Assembly (NCBI GenBank): GCA_933228675.1
Contig: OW121743.1
Location: forward strand, 114,749,781-114,813,780
Origin: Stomorhina lunata
Lineage: Eukaryota; Arthropoda; Insecta; Diptera; Rhiniidae
DNA: 64,000 nt
Direction of reading: 5' to 3'
The stretch's first letter is position 1. The number at the start of each line of letters is the position of its first letter. Positions 1 to 9,866 of the stretch are shown piece after piece. The notes below the pieces were generated by a model. The model saw only the letters and a program-made list of their open reading frames with translations, did no database searches and had not been told where the DNA came from. Made by a program: the position numbers and the translations under genes.

Positions 1-429
1 AAGAAAATTTGTATATAAAATTTTAACATGGAGTATTTTTTGATGAATTTTTTAAAGACTGGGATTATGTGCGAATAATAATTCCTTTAAATAAACTATT
101 TACTATTGCAACAATTTGGTATTTTTTGAAAAATTTTACATTGACAATTTTTATATAGAGAATTTCAATATGAACATTTTTCATAAAAAAAAAATTTGCA
201 TCAAAATATTTTAATTAAAAATTTTAAAAGTAAAATTTACATCTAGAAAATTTTACAGAAATATTTTATATTCAAAATTTTTTATTCATAAAAATTTCTG
301 TCAAAAATTTATATATTTTTTTTTTATTCCGAAACAAATTTTAAGAATAATATAAATCAAAAAAGTTTATTTGAAAAAATGTTATAACAATTTTATCAAC
401 TTTAAAGGAAAGACATTACATAAATATCT
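1..429. other. AT-rich non-coding stretch
   Basis: Very AT-rich sequence with irregular TTTTATA/AAAATTT runs. It contains scattered pieces like the AAAATTTT...CTATA units of the arrays further along, but no regular period. I see no gene, RNA or clear element. Confidence 0.6.
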
Positions 430-990
430 AATTAATTTTGAATAATTTTGTTGAATAATTTCCGATCAACACATGATAAAATAAATAGTTTACGATTTAA
501 TTCATTTTTAATAATTTTCGAAGCGCGATCTGGCGAAAATTAGTCGGTCCAACTTAAAAACGTCGGCTCATGCACATTAACTTTGCTTAAGATCATAGAA
601 TGAACAAACGCATATTTTAGGATTTAATTAATTTTGATTATTTTCAGTGGCGCCACCTGTCGGAAATTGGCCATTTACTGAAGAAAATTAACGAATAAAA
701 TGCATATTCATAGTGTACGTTTCAATTAATTTTGAATAAATTTCAGTACCGCCATCTACCGGAAATTAGTCCCACAAACTTAAAAATATCCGTTGTCTCA
801 TATGAAACAACTTTGCTCAAGATCCATAGCACGATCAAATGCACAGTTTACGATGTAGTTAACTTTAAGTTTTTTTTAGTGCCGCCACCTGTCGGAACTT
901 GGTCATACTAACATAGTAATGTTCATCGGCTCATGTGCTACAACTTGTTTTAAGATCATAATATGATCAAATGCATAGTTTACTATTCTA
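430..990 (+). repeat. Degenerate ~100-135 bp tandem repeat, 4 units (family R132)
   Basis: Four diverged units are seen, each holding a GCCGCCACCTGTCGGAA-like motif (near 532, 648, 747 and 882). The motif is followed by a 'cggctcatg...caactttgct.aagatcatag' block and a 'gatcaaatgcatagttta' block. The same blocks occur in reverse-complement orientation at 56,150-56,790 with a cleaner period near 132 bp. The family is therefore dispersed, and the two sites face each other across the window. I do not recognise the family. It could be an internal part of a larger transposon or an independent satellite. Confidence 0.7.
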
Positions 991-2050
991 TAAAGAACAT
1001 ACAGACAGATAAACATTCATTTTTATATTTATATACAATAGAAATTTTCTATGAGAAAAATTTTATTTCAAAGGATTTTATACTAAAATTCTACATTGGA
1101 ACATGTTCTAAGGAAATTTGGATATTAACAAATTTTTTACCAAAATATTTCCTATGAGAAGAATTTTATACAAAAATATATTTGATATAAGTTATCTTTT
1201 AATACTAAAAACTTCAGTTAAAAGATTTTGACAAAAAAAAAAAACAACTCAAACCGCAAAACTTTCTCAACACATTAACAGAGATCACTTAAAGTTTCTC
1301 CCCAAATGAAGCATAAACATACAAACCAGGTGTGTCAAAGGTATCAGTCAATATTTCCTAACACAAAAAAATGAATTCTTTCCGGTCATCAGAAAACTAT
1401 ATTCTCATTCTCACAGGTGAATTCCCAGAAGTTCTTCTCATCCATAAGACACATTTACTTAACCAAAAGACCTGATGGTGTGGGTCATCTTAAAGTAACA
1501 AAAACTTATCCATCTTTTGAAAAAAAAGACGAAACTAAAATTCAAGAAACGTAAAAGTAAAACCAAAAACTGGAAAAAATCCAAGTTCCCAAACGTAAAA
1601 TAAACCAACGAAGAAAAGAAAAACAAAAAAAGATTGAGAGATGAAAATGATAATGATGATTCCCAAGCGTCAACAATGTTCTAAGGCTGGGTTGCAGAAG
1701 TCAAGTGGGTGGTTACCACCAAGCACACCCACATAGGAACCAACCAACAAACAAAACAACAAAAATGTTCACAAGATTTTTTGGGAACAAAGTTTTTTCT
1801 CTTTTTAGTTTCAGTTTTTTTTGCTTCCTTTCAGTTTTAAAGGTAAAGAAGGAGTTTCTCAAAAAAAGTTTTCTGGTTTTTAAATAGCTAGGAAGAGGAT
1901 AAAAAAATAAAAGTTTTTCTCGAAAATATTGTTTGAGATGAAACAAATGTTTCACACAGGATTTTTTCACAGGCTCCTATTGTGATTTCTAGGGTATGTT
2001 CGTTACTTCAAAAGCTACGATTATTTGAAAATATCCGTGTAGATGGTTGA
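991..2050. other. Non-coding, no gene seen
   Basis: AT-rich sequence with a purine-rich, T-poor part (about 1,500-1,660) and a short palindrome GGTGGTTACCACC near 1,708. Small reading frames on both strands here have no recognisable protein signature and low-complexity composition (poly-Phe/Lys), so I do not call them genes. Confidence 0.55.
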
Positions 2051-3341
2051 TAAAGAGTGTTCTAAAAAAAATATGCATTTACTATTTTAGACAAAATTTA
2101 TCCATAGTGCAGGAAATAATTTATTTTTTGATCAAGTTAGTTTCTATAGATATGTCAGATACTATTATTTTAGAAATTATCAATTTTCAATAGTTATTTC
2201 AATCAAAATGGACTGCGAAAAAAAAGTTCGTGAAAATTTAATTAAAACTTTTCAAAAAAATCCGTCATGGACTTTTAAAAAAAATAGCTAAAATTTGAAC
2301 CCTCGAACGGTTTCTAATGCCATCAGACGGTATAAGGAAAACCTGAGCATTGAAAGAAAACCTGGATCAGGGAGGAAAAAAGGTCCTACAGATATTGGTA
2401 AGGCAAAAGAAGTCGAGCGACTCTTTCGAAGAGCGCCTAACACTTCTTTAAGAAAAGCAGCTCGTACGATGAAATGTTCTACGAATTTTGCACATAGAGT
2501 CAAAGCTTATGCTGAAGACATACAAAGTCCAAAAGGATCCAGATCGCAATGCTATAAAGAACTTAGAAGCAAAAAAACGAGCGAAAAAATTGAAGTCTGA
2601 TTTTATAAAAAAAATACACCTGTTGTGTGATGGATGATGAAACATACGTACTGGCAGACTTTTCTCAACTTCCTGGTCAAGATTTTTATGTTGCTGATAA
2701 ACAGGGCAATGTTCGGCAAGAGTTTCGCACAAAAAAACAAACAAAATTCCCTAAGAAGTTTCTCGTGTGGCAAGCTATTTGCAGTTGTGGCAAAAGAAGT
2801 AAAGTATTTGTGGCATCTGGCACAATAAACACAGAAATTTATATAAAGGAGTGCCTACAAAAACGGTTGTTACCCTTTTTAAGAGAGCACAGAGTGACTA
2901 CATTTTTTTGGCCCGATTTGGCATCATGCCATTATGGAAAAAAGGCACTTGAGTGGTACTCAAAGAATAATGTCATTTCTGTACCACGAGAGGCAAATCC
3001 ACCTAACTGTCCAGAACTTCGACCTGTGTAAAGGTATTGGGCTCTGGTAAAAAAGGAATTGAAGAACACAGGAAAGATTTCCAAGAACATGTCCGATTTT
3101 AAGCGCAGATGGAACACATGCTCCAAAAAGGTATCAGAAGCAACTGTAAAATCTTTAATGGGAGGGTTTCCGAAAAAAGTCGATAATTTTGCAAAACCCG
3201 AGTACTAAGTAAACATTTTAATGCTAAATGATTTTGTATAATATGTCATTATATTTGCGTATTTTGTAGAGTTTTTATATTAAAAGGTTTGATTTTTATT
3301 TAAGAAAATCCAACTACAAATTTTATTTAGAGCACTCTTTA
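2051..3341 (+). mobile_element. DD37E (ITm superfamily, Tc1/mariner-like) transposon, full length but inactive
   Basis: The ends form an inverted repeat. The left end reads AAGAGTGTTCTAAA after a TA at 2,051-2,052. The right end is the reverse complement, AAGAGTGCTCTAAA, before a TA at 3,340-3,341. TA duplication and a length of about 1.29 kb between the TAs are typical of Tc1/mariner elements. One transposase-like coding region fills the interior on the plus strand. The spacing of the catalytic residues (37 residues between second Asp and the Glu position) points to the DD37E group first described from mosquitoes. Shorter relics of the same family lie near 31,673, 55,500 and 59,423, so the element was once active in this genome. 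Confidence 0.85.
2208..3208 (+). pseudogene. DD37E transposase pseudogene (two stops, two frameshifts)
   Basis: Transposase that would cut and paste the surrounding element. Reading starts at ATG 2,208 and ends at TAA 3,206-3,208, about 330 codons, the usual size for the family. An N-terminal helix-turn-helix part is readable (TVSNAIRRYKE...GSGRKKG linker), followed by the catalytic core with DDETYV (first Asp around 2,633-2,638), PKKFLVWQAICSCG, and WPDLASCHY (second Asp at 2,915). Defects: stop TAA at 2,289; a shift from frame 3 to frame 1 near 2,505-2,512; a second shift near 2,620-2,627; and TAA at 3,029-3,031 exactly where the catalytic Glu of the PV-E-RYWALVK motif should be. The C-terminal part then continues in frame to its natural stop. 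The gene is dead, but few lesions suggest moderate age. Confidence 0.88.
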
Positions 3342-3626
3342 TTTAGTTGTTAATGTGTCTAAAAAAAAATCTTTGTAAACTATCTCAGCTTTGAAATATC
3401 TTAAAAATCACAACATGATTTGCCAAATCCTAGCTTAAAATCACAAAATCATAGTTATCGATAAGCGAAAGTTTATTGCATATATGGACTATGGAATAAA
3501 CTTCCGCCCATTGAGCTAGGCAAGATTAGTGTGTCAGTCTATGTATTAGACTCACTTAGACTATAATGTAAATTGTTTTTCCATGAAAGCTACTAAAAAG
3601 CTTCAGTCAGAAAGAAATAAGAGCCT
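3342..3626. other. Non-coding, no gene seen
   Basis: Ordinary AT-rich sequence between two transposons. I see no repeat family or reading frame of note. Confidence 0.5.
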
Positions 3627-3951
3627 ATAGTCGGACCTCTTTTCCATGACAAAAAAATTGTAAGGTATAACCGTTCTCTCTTACAAAAAAAATTTTTGAA
3701 GTAAATGCGAAATATTTGAAATTTGTTTTTTGTAAACAATTATAAAAGTCGTTGCCACATGTGAGAAATGGGAATATTATTATCAGGAAATTTTGAACGT
3801 ATAATGTGTAATGTGTTGTAAACATTTCGTTAAAACTTATTTTATAAAGTTTAGCGGATCCTGCACAAGGAAAAAAAGACTTGAGACAATTCAATTTTGT
3901 CATAATATATTTAAAGTATTTTTGTGTAACATATTTTTTTTATAATTTATG

Positions 3952-4447
3952 TTATAGCCCATTCACATTATGAATTTTTATGAGTTTTCGATAATGAAAA
4001 CGCCATCGAAAACTCTACAGTTCACATTTTGAGCATTTGACAATTATTGGGTTTTCGTCAAAAATGATTTTTTTTCACTCGCGATTTTCTTCAAAAAGCG
4101 ACAACCAAACACATAATTATTTATTATTGAATTAAAATAATATATTTTTTACCACAATTGTAGTATTATTTTTGAAAAATTCTTAAAATTAATTGTTTGT
4201 TTTTTTATTTTTTCATTTTTAACTGACATTTATTTTTACTATTTTCTTGTTTTCCTACATCAGAGTTGTAATAAATAGGATCAACTCAGTGTTGTATCGG
4301 CATTTAAAACGTTTTCAAATAAGTTTTCGTTGAAAACTCTCACACAAGGAGTTTTCATTTTGTATGTGAAAACTTAAGTTTTCAATATTGTTTTAAGCCG
4401 AAAACTACTTTAACGAGTTTTCGAGCTCAGTGTGAATGAGCTATTAC
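3952..4447. mobile_element. Nested MITE-like element, ~0.5 kb
   Basis: The ends are inverted: TTATAGCCCATTCACA at the left and the reverse complement of TAATAGCTCATTCACA at the right. Subterminal GAGTTTTCG / CGAAAACTC motifs are repeated several times in both orientations through the element. This is the usual build of a non-autonomous DNA transposon with no coding capacity. The family is unknown to me. The TIR identity is clear, but the borders may be off by a few bases. Confidence 0.65.
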
Positions 4448-4826
4448 AGTTTATTCAGCTTCTTTTTGGGATTGAAAATTTTATTTGCACCAAAATTTTA
4501 TTTAAAAAACTTATCTTCAAATATGTTCTTATGGATAGATTTTGGTGTAATCTTTTATAGTATAAGAATTATGGGCTTTTTAAATTTCAAAAATTATACG
4601 GCATAACTTTAGAAGTTTATATCTGATATAAACTGGTATATGAAACAAAAGCTACTGAAAGTATCATTCAAATGATATACATTTTTCCGATTTATAAAGA
4701 TTAAGAGCGCATATACTCAAAACTTATTTTTACAACCGACTTTGTTTATAAAAATGAGCATATCTTAAAATAATATAGACATAAGTATGGTTTTTTATAT
4801 AATGAATTTTATACAGGATATACTGG

Positions 4827-4876
4827 GCTTTTATATATCATAAACTACTTAGCTTTTATATATCATAAACTACTTA
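4827..4876. repeat. 25-bp direct duplication
   Basis: The block beginning GCTTTTATATATCATAAACT occurs twice without a gap (4,827-4,851 and 4,852-4,876). This is a simple local slippage event. Confidence 0.75.
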
Positions 4877-4940
4877 GCATATGTAGCGTGTTAGTTATAA
4901 CAGCGTAAAATTTTACTTTTATTGAATTAGAGTTATATAA

Positions 4941-4973
4941 ATATACATTTTATATTATATATAAAATGTATAT
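4941..4973. other. AT palindrome / hairpin
   Basis: ATATACATTTTA and TAAAATGTATAT face each other around a short TA-rich centre. This could form a cruciform or hairpin. No function can be assigned. Confidence 0.6.
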
Positions 4974-5258
4974 ATATTTTTGTCTACACTACAACGGTAG
5001 TCGTGTGGCTATGTCGACGCTTAAAAAAATGATTTCTGTTTGAATGAATGTATTCTAATTTTAACAGGTTGTAGCCCGTAGCATGCAGTCGTGATTGTGT
5101 TTATAGTATAATAGCAAACCGAAACTGGGATTTTTAAAAGTAGTATGGTAGCATAATTTGAGAAAAGAAAATAATAATTCGATCAAACGTCAGAAAGTTA
5201 ATATGGCTGACAAAAGAGAGAACGGTTATACCTTACTAATTTCTTTTATCATGCTCTT

Positions 5259-5751
5259 TTCTAGGACAAATTAGGAAAAGTATAGGCAAAATATTGTATG
5301 AACTTCTCGTCGTCACAACTTAAGCGTTCCAATCTGACAGTGTCCTGTGCTGGCGGACACAAGTAACGACACAAAAGGTCTTGAAGGTATCAGTAATCTG
5401 TGAGAACGTCTCCTTTCCAACGTCTCCTTGTGGTAAAGAAATTCTGACGACACACGTACACCACACACACAAATTGTAATAAGCATTACAATACTTTTAC
5501 GCTCCAGCTTTTCAACAAATTCTTGAACACTTGTTTTATCTTGCCAAAAACTATTATTTTCATGTTTTCATGTTTCGCTAATTATTACTATTCCGTAATC
5601 TCGCTATGAAAATTTTCAGAAAATGCAAATTTTGACATTTGACCGCGGCGAAGAAAGGGTTAACCTCGTCCAATATTAAAAATACCCTTCAGCATAGGTT
5701 TTCCATAAACGAAGCAATAATATTAATTATTTTTTTTTGTTAAAATTGAAT
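5259..5751. other. Non-coding, no gene seen
   Basis: Unique-looking sequence, slightly less AT-rich than its surroundings (5,300-5,480). No motif or gene recognised. Confidence 0.5.
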
Positions 5752-7093
5752 ACAAGTAAAATTTACCGAGCATTTACTCGAATTTGGCCCAAAAATTTAC
5801 ATATTCGCGAAATTCTTCAATTTGAAATCGCAGGTACGGCGAAACGGTTCAAGATATAGACCTAATTTTGTTGGGTTTTATTCTCCCATTTGTCTGCTTT
5901 AGCACACTGGAGAGCAAATTCTAAATTTGTAATATTTGTTGAACAAAATTTTCAAAAAATTAAAAAATGATTTTTGAAACCGACCTGAGACAAATGTACC
6001 ATTTTTCAACATGAAAAAAAAACTAAGTGAATTTGATTATATTTAAACAAAACTGAATTATTTACTAGTAACAAGCCATCAAATGATAAATCATGTCTAA
6101 CTTTGGAATTTCTTTATTTACAACATACAATTTTTGGTGCATATCCTTAAGCGCGTTTTCAAGGACATGAATTTTCTTTCACGATTTGAAATAAAGCTGT
6201 GTTAGTTCTCTTTAATACTCTGTTATTTTTTCTTGTAAAAATTATTTATTTTTGGTCTAAATTTCGCAAAAAATTTTGGACCCGATGCTCTGTCCGATTT
6301 GGCTCAAATTTTCAGATCTAAGCTTTTAGACCTAGTGTCACATTATTCCGTAGAAAAACATTTGAAATCAAAGAAAAAAAAATTTCCTGTCACCCTAGTG
6401 GGCACCAATATTCTTAACATTAACAAGTAAAATTTACCGAGCATTTACTCGAATTTGGCCCAAAAATTTACATATTCGCGAAATTCTTCAATTTGAAATC
6501 GCAGGTACGGCGAAACGGTTCAAGATATAGACCTAATTTTGTTGGGTTTTATTCTCCCATTTGTCTGCTTTAGCACACTGGAGAGCAAATTCTAAATTTG
6601 TAATATTTGTTGAACAAAATTTTCAAAAAATTAAAAAATGATTTTTGAAACCGACCTGAGACAAATGTACCATTTTTCAACATGAAAAAAAAACTAAGTG
6701 AATTTGATTATATTTAAACAAAACTGAATTATTTACTAGTAACAAGCCATCAAATGATAAATCATGTCTAACTTTGGAATTTCTTTATTTACAACATACA
6801 ATTTTTGGTGCATATCCTTAAGCGCGTTTTCAAGGACATGAATTTTCTTTCACGATTTGAAATAAAGCTGTGTTAGTTCTCTTTAATACTCTGTTATTTT
6901 TTCTTGTAAAAATTATTTATTTTTGGTCTAAATTTCGCAAAAAATTTTGGACCCGATGCTCTGTCCGATTTGGCTCAAATTTTCAGATCTAAGCTTTTAG
7001 ACCTAGTGTCACATTATTCCGTAGAAAAACATTTGAAATCAAAGAAAAAAAAATTTCCTGTCACCCTAGTGGGCACCAATATTCTTAACATTA
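5752..7093. repeat. Perfect tandem duplication, 2 x 671 bp
   Basis: Copy 1 (5,752-6,422) and copy 2 (6,423-7,093) are joined head to tail and appear identical by eye over the whole 671 bp; a few bases of a third start (ACAAGT, 7,094-7,099) follow. The unit has no reading frame of note. Phrases such as 'gatttggctcaaattttcag' and 'cggttcaagatatagacc' read like dispersed-repeat sequence; a related phrase ('gatttggcttaaattttgtt') occurs near 10,916. Identity at this length means either a very recent duplication or an assembly artefact. Confidence 0.92.
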
Positions 7094-7099
7094 ACAAGT

Positions 7100-7516
7100 C
7101 TGTCTGAAATGAATACATCCTCGGGCGGACACTTTCTCGCAGTAGGGACTTTCAAGTGAAAGTTGACGGCTCGTCCGATCTATAGTTGCCTGATAAAAAC
7201 CATCTCATTAAGAGTTTTGGGTCAATCAAGGGCTGATGTCGAATTCACGAAGGCAGAATCCAGAGACTTAATGTTAGAATTCAGAGACTTAATGTCAACT
7301 TGACTACCAGAGGACATAAAAATCCATTAACATTTCACCCAATGTTAATGGCCACAATTTCGGTAAGATAAAAGGGGCTTATTATTCGCAGATACCTTTT
7401 TTAGCTTTGTCTGTGACATTAAGCCTGAAATCTAATTTCTTGTATAGTAATACTCGAAGATATTTTCGTACAGTTCCAAAAGACATCAACGCGTGGAATT
7501 TTGAACAGAAAAAATT
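7100..7516. other. Non-coding, no gene seen
   Basis: Unique-looking sequence with a short direct repeat of 'cagagacttaatgt' near 7,260-7,290. No gene recognised. Confidence 0.45.
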
Positions 7517-7890
7517 CAATTAAAAAGTTTTACTGTAGTGTATTGCACCAAGATCCCAATTTATTACAATTATTTATTATTGTAATAAATAGTCTTTTAA
7601 TAAAACCAAAAAATGTTGGTGGGAAAACCTTTCCTCGATGCGTTTCGATGGTTGGTTAGGCCATCTCATCAGGAGGATTATCCCTAATTCTAGACAGAGC
7701 GAAAACCACACATTATGTATAATTTGAGGGACTGAATAAATACGAATTATTATTATTGTGGTTTTATTGAAAAACTATTTATAACAATAATAAATAATTG
7801 TAATAAATTGGGATCTTAGTGCAATACATTACAGTAAAACTTTTTAATTAAATGTTTGAAGTCCCAAAATTTTGATAAACCTTTTAAAAA
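7517..7890 (-). mobile_element. Penelope-like/retrozyme-like fragment, copy 1, with inverted second arm
   Basis: The left arm (about 7,518-7,610) returns in reverse complement at about 7,758-7,853; both contain GTTTTACTGTA.TGTATTGCA...GATCCCAATTTATTACA. Between them lies a unique centre that holds a hammerhead ribozyme on the minus strand. The same sequence occurs at 26,470 and 30,555. Direct and inverted terminal segments carrying small type-I hammerheads are known from the pseudo-LTRs of Penelope-like elements, which is why I name that family. No reverse transcriptase is present here, so the assignment is an inference. Confidence 0.6.
7632..7677 (-). ncRNA. Hammerhead ribozyme (type I), weakened stem III
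   Basis: Minus-strand reading gives CTGATGA, then stem II GATGG/CCATC closing a 9-nt loop, then GAAACGCATC. Stem I is TCCTC paired with GAGGA. All invariant core bases of the hammerhead are present. The stem-III segment reads ACGCAT instead of ACGCGT, leaving one A-U pair and a C/A mismatch. It also loses the self-complementarity that lets minimal hammerheads act as dimers. The cleavage triplet becomes AUC, still a permitted NUH. Activity is likely reduced. Confidence 0.75.
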
Positions 7891-8589
7891 AATTCATGTT
7901 TGAATTAACCACTAGATCAGTAAGGCGACACATGTCGATCAGCCAATTTAGTTATAATGAGTAGGGCACTCGGTGACGGTTTTTTTAAAAGTACTCAGAA
8001 ACTTACCCTAGAAGCTATTGTTAACACGTAAGCTAAAACAAGATGCCAGGCTACCAGAAAAATCCCCATATGATTTTCATGTAGCCCTAAAGTTTGTAAA
8101 TTTGTCAGTTGTCGCTCTTATAGTTTGTGAGATTTATTTTATTGATTTCTCATATCAATAAAATAAATTTTTCTGGCAAAAGTGATGTGGCACACAGACT
8201 TACCAGCAAAAAAAAATAGTGCTTGGGTTCGAGCTCCAGTCATGGCAACATAAATTTCTGTAATTATTATTTTATATTAAAATTAATTGTTAACATAGCA
8301 CCCTCCATAGTCGGTAAGCATTGCAGCATTAACACGCTGTCGATGTAAAAGAAATAAAATGAGCTGAAGAACAAAAAGCTTACATAATGCGGCTACATAA
8401 CAACAGATGGCGCAACTACAAGGTTCTAAACAAAGAAACGACGTAAAATTACATGTCGAACTTTTCATCTCTTGTGTATAGGCAGTATTTGCCTGAATGT
8501 TCTATTAAAAAAAACTGATTTTTGCCGACGGAACATCCAAAATTCTACAAAATAGTTTCAGGTAACCGCTTAGTGATGGACATTTCGTG
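7891..8589. other. Non-coding; contains a perfect 15-bp hairpin
   Basis: No gene is seen. At 8,132-8,168 ATTTATTTTATTGAT and its exact reverse complement flank a 7-nt loop. Around 8,225 a GGGTTCGAGCTCC stretch resembles a tRNA B box, but no A box or tRNA fold accompanies it. Confidence 0.5.
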
Positions 8590-9850
8590 AATTAAAACTT
8601 GGGCATGCGAAGACTCGTTTTAAAGCGGGTTCCGTACGAGCAATTATCTTTATAAATCCGAATTTTTACCTCGATATGTAATAATGGATGAAATATTGCT
8701 TCATCATTTCACACTGTAGTTCATTCGACAGTCAGCCGAGTAAACTGCACGTGATGAACCGCTTCAGTATTCTGACAAGGTTATGGCATCAGTATTTAGT
8801 ATTTATTAGTATTTTTATTATCATCAACAATTTTGAAGAGGGGAAAGACCTTCAACAGAGACTATTACATAGAGGTTTTAGGGCGTTTGAAAAACGAAGT
8901 CGAAGAAAGACGGCCCATTGGAAAAAAAGTCAAATCAAATTGCTACCGCATTCAAGGTATTTCCAGATCTTGCAACAGGATCTTTTCTCATACATCAAGA
9001 GAATGTTTGCTGGAAATACATGCAATTTTTGTGCCCGACTGTTATGTTTTTGACACAAAAATGTTTTCATAGAAAATTTTAAACAAATTTTGTATATTAA
9101 GTTTTTAAAGGAAATATTTCTTATATAAAATTATGGAACGTTTTTAATGTACCTAAATATTTTGAATGTAAAAATATTGGATAACCTAAAAAATTATCAT
9201 GTCAGCTATATTTCTTGTGTTGACAGTTTTCTAAAGCATTGTTTGGTTTTAAAGCAGGGATGCCCACTATAACTGTTCTCCTACCACTTAAGGTAGGAGT
9301 TGCTGTTGTTACATATAAGTTGTTATTGTTCTACTTTAAAGTTTACAATTGTTTGAAAATCATTGAAATTTATAAGAATTATGTGATACGATATGAATTG
9401 TTTATAAAAAATTTGATCTAAATAACAACGATCAAACACGATAACATACAACGCAAACGATTGAAGCTTGGTTAAACGTCACAAACCATTGCTAAGCTCG
9501 AATTGACTGGTAATAAGGTTATGCTGTGTGTTTCGTGCAATTCAAATTTTAGAAACTGAACAAACGCTCTCTTCTATTAGCAACTGGCCACATTAGACCT
9601 TACAGTTGAAAAAAAAAAAAAAAAACGGGCAGTGATAGTCAATAGAAAGAGTACTGGGTTCCAACCCCGACAAAGCCAATCCATACACATCTTTGACCCG
9701 GCAAAAACTTACAGAGCTTGTCAGAGAAGTTTTGAGGTATCGAATGAATACCCCGGACGTTGCACCGTCTAAATATTATTTGTTTGGGTTTCTTCAAAAC
9801 ATCTTTGAAGGAAAAAAGGTGGGCATACGAGAACCATATGGCCGTAAACA
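8590..9850 (+). pseudogene. mariner (DD34D) transposase relic, split by a ~0.7-kb insertion
   Basis: Part 1 (8,590-8,930) reads in broken frames as mariner transposase: a KLGMRRLVLKR-like stretch, RYVIMDE..LHHF (first catalytic Asp, codon at 8,687), KVMASVF, then DYYIEVLGRLKNEVEERRP. Part 2 (9,660-9,850) continues with PDKANPYTSLTRQKL (second Asp, codon at 9,669), TPDVAPSKYYLF and LQNIFEGKK. The third catalytic Asp of APSD is replaced by Lys. The spacing is one residue short. Between the parts, 8,931-9,655 has no transposase similarity and looks like foreign DNA. There are several stops. Inverted terminal repeats were not found. This is an old, dead copy. Confidence 0.8.
8931..9655. other. 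Insertion within the mariner relic, nature unknown
   Basis: It separates the 'EERRP' part of the transposase from the 'DKANPYTS' part, which normally lie about a dozen residues apart. It contains a small hairpin (CTCCTACC...GGTAGGAG, near 9,277-9,299) and an A17-type run near 9,608. A poly-A next to the 3' junction could be the tail of a retroposed insert, but no flanking duplication was identified. Confidence 0.45.
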
Positions 9851-9866
9851 CACGTTAACACCAATA

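Larger units (their letters stand above)
3627..5258. mobile_element. Probable inverted-repeat transposon, ~1.6 kb, non-coding
   Basis: A block around 3,660-3,682 (GTAAGGTATAACCGTTCTCT...) recurs as its reverse complement at 5,214-5,237. The similarity extends outward into a catga-aaa-aaatt flank on both sides, giving about 40 bp of inverted similarity. The interior has no transposase. A smaller element (3,952-4,447) is nested inside. I do not recognise the family and could not define a target-site duplication, so the exact borders are uncertain. Confidence 0.5.

Noticed and set aside
2295..2600. Apparent 101-residue gene beginning at 2,295
   Set aside because: It begins with TTG and is the helix-turn-helix part of the dead DD37E transposase, downstream of an in-frame stop at 2,289; it is annotated as part of the pseudogene.
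4827..4973. Possible replication origin or regulatory hairpin (AT-rich palindrome plus direct repeat)
   Set aside because: Such AT palindromes are expected often in DNA of this composition; nothing specific supports a function.
8215..8245. GGGTTCGAGCTCC as a tRNA/SINE B box
   Set aside because: Only a single box-like string; no second promoter element and no target duplication.
9640..9680. GGGTTCCAACCCC as a tRNA B box of a SINE
   Set aside because: The bases coincide with the start of the resumed mariner transposase similarity (PDKANPYTS); no A box or tRNA fold upstream.
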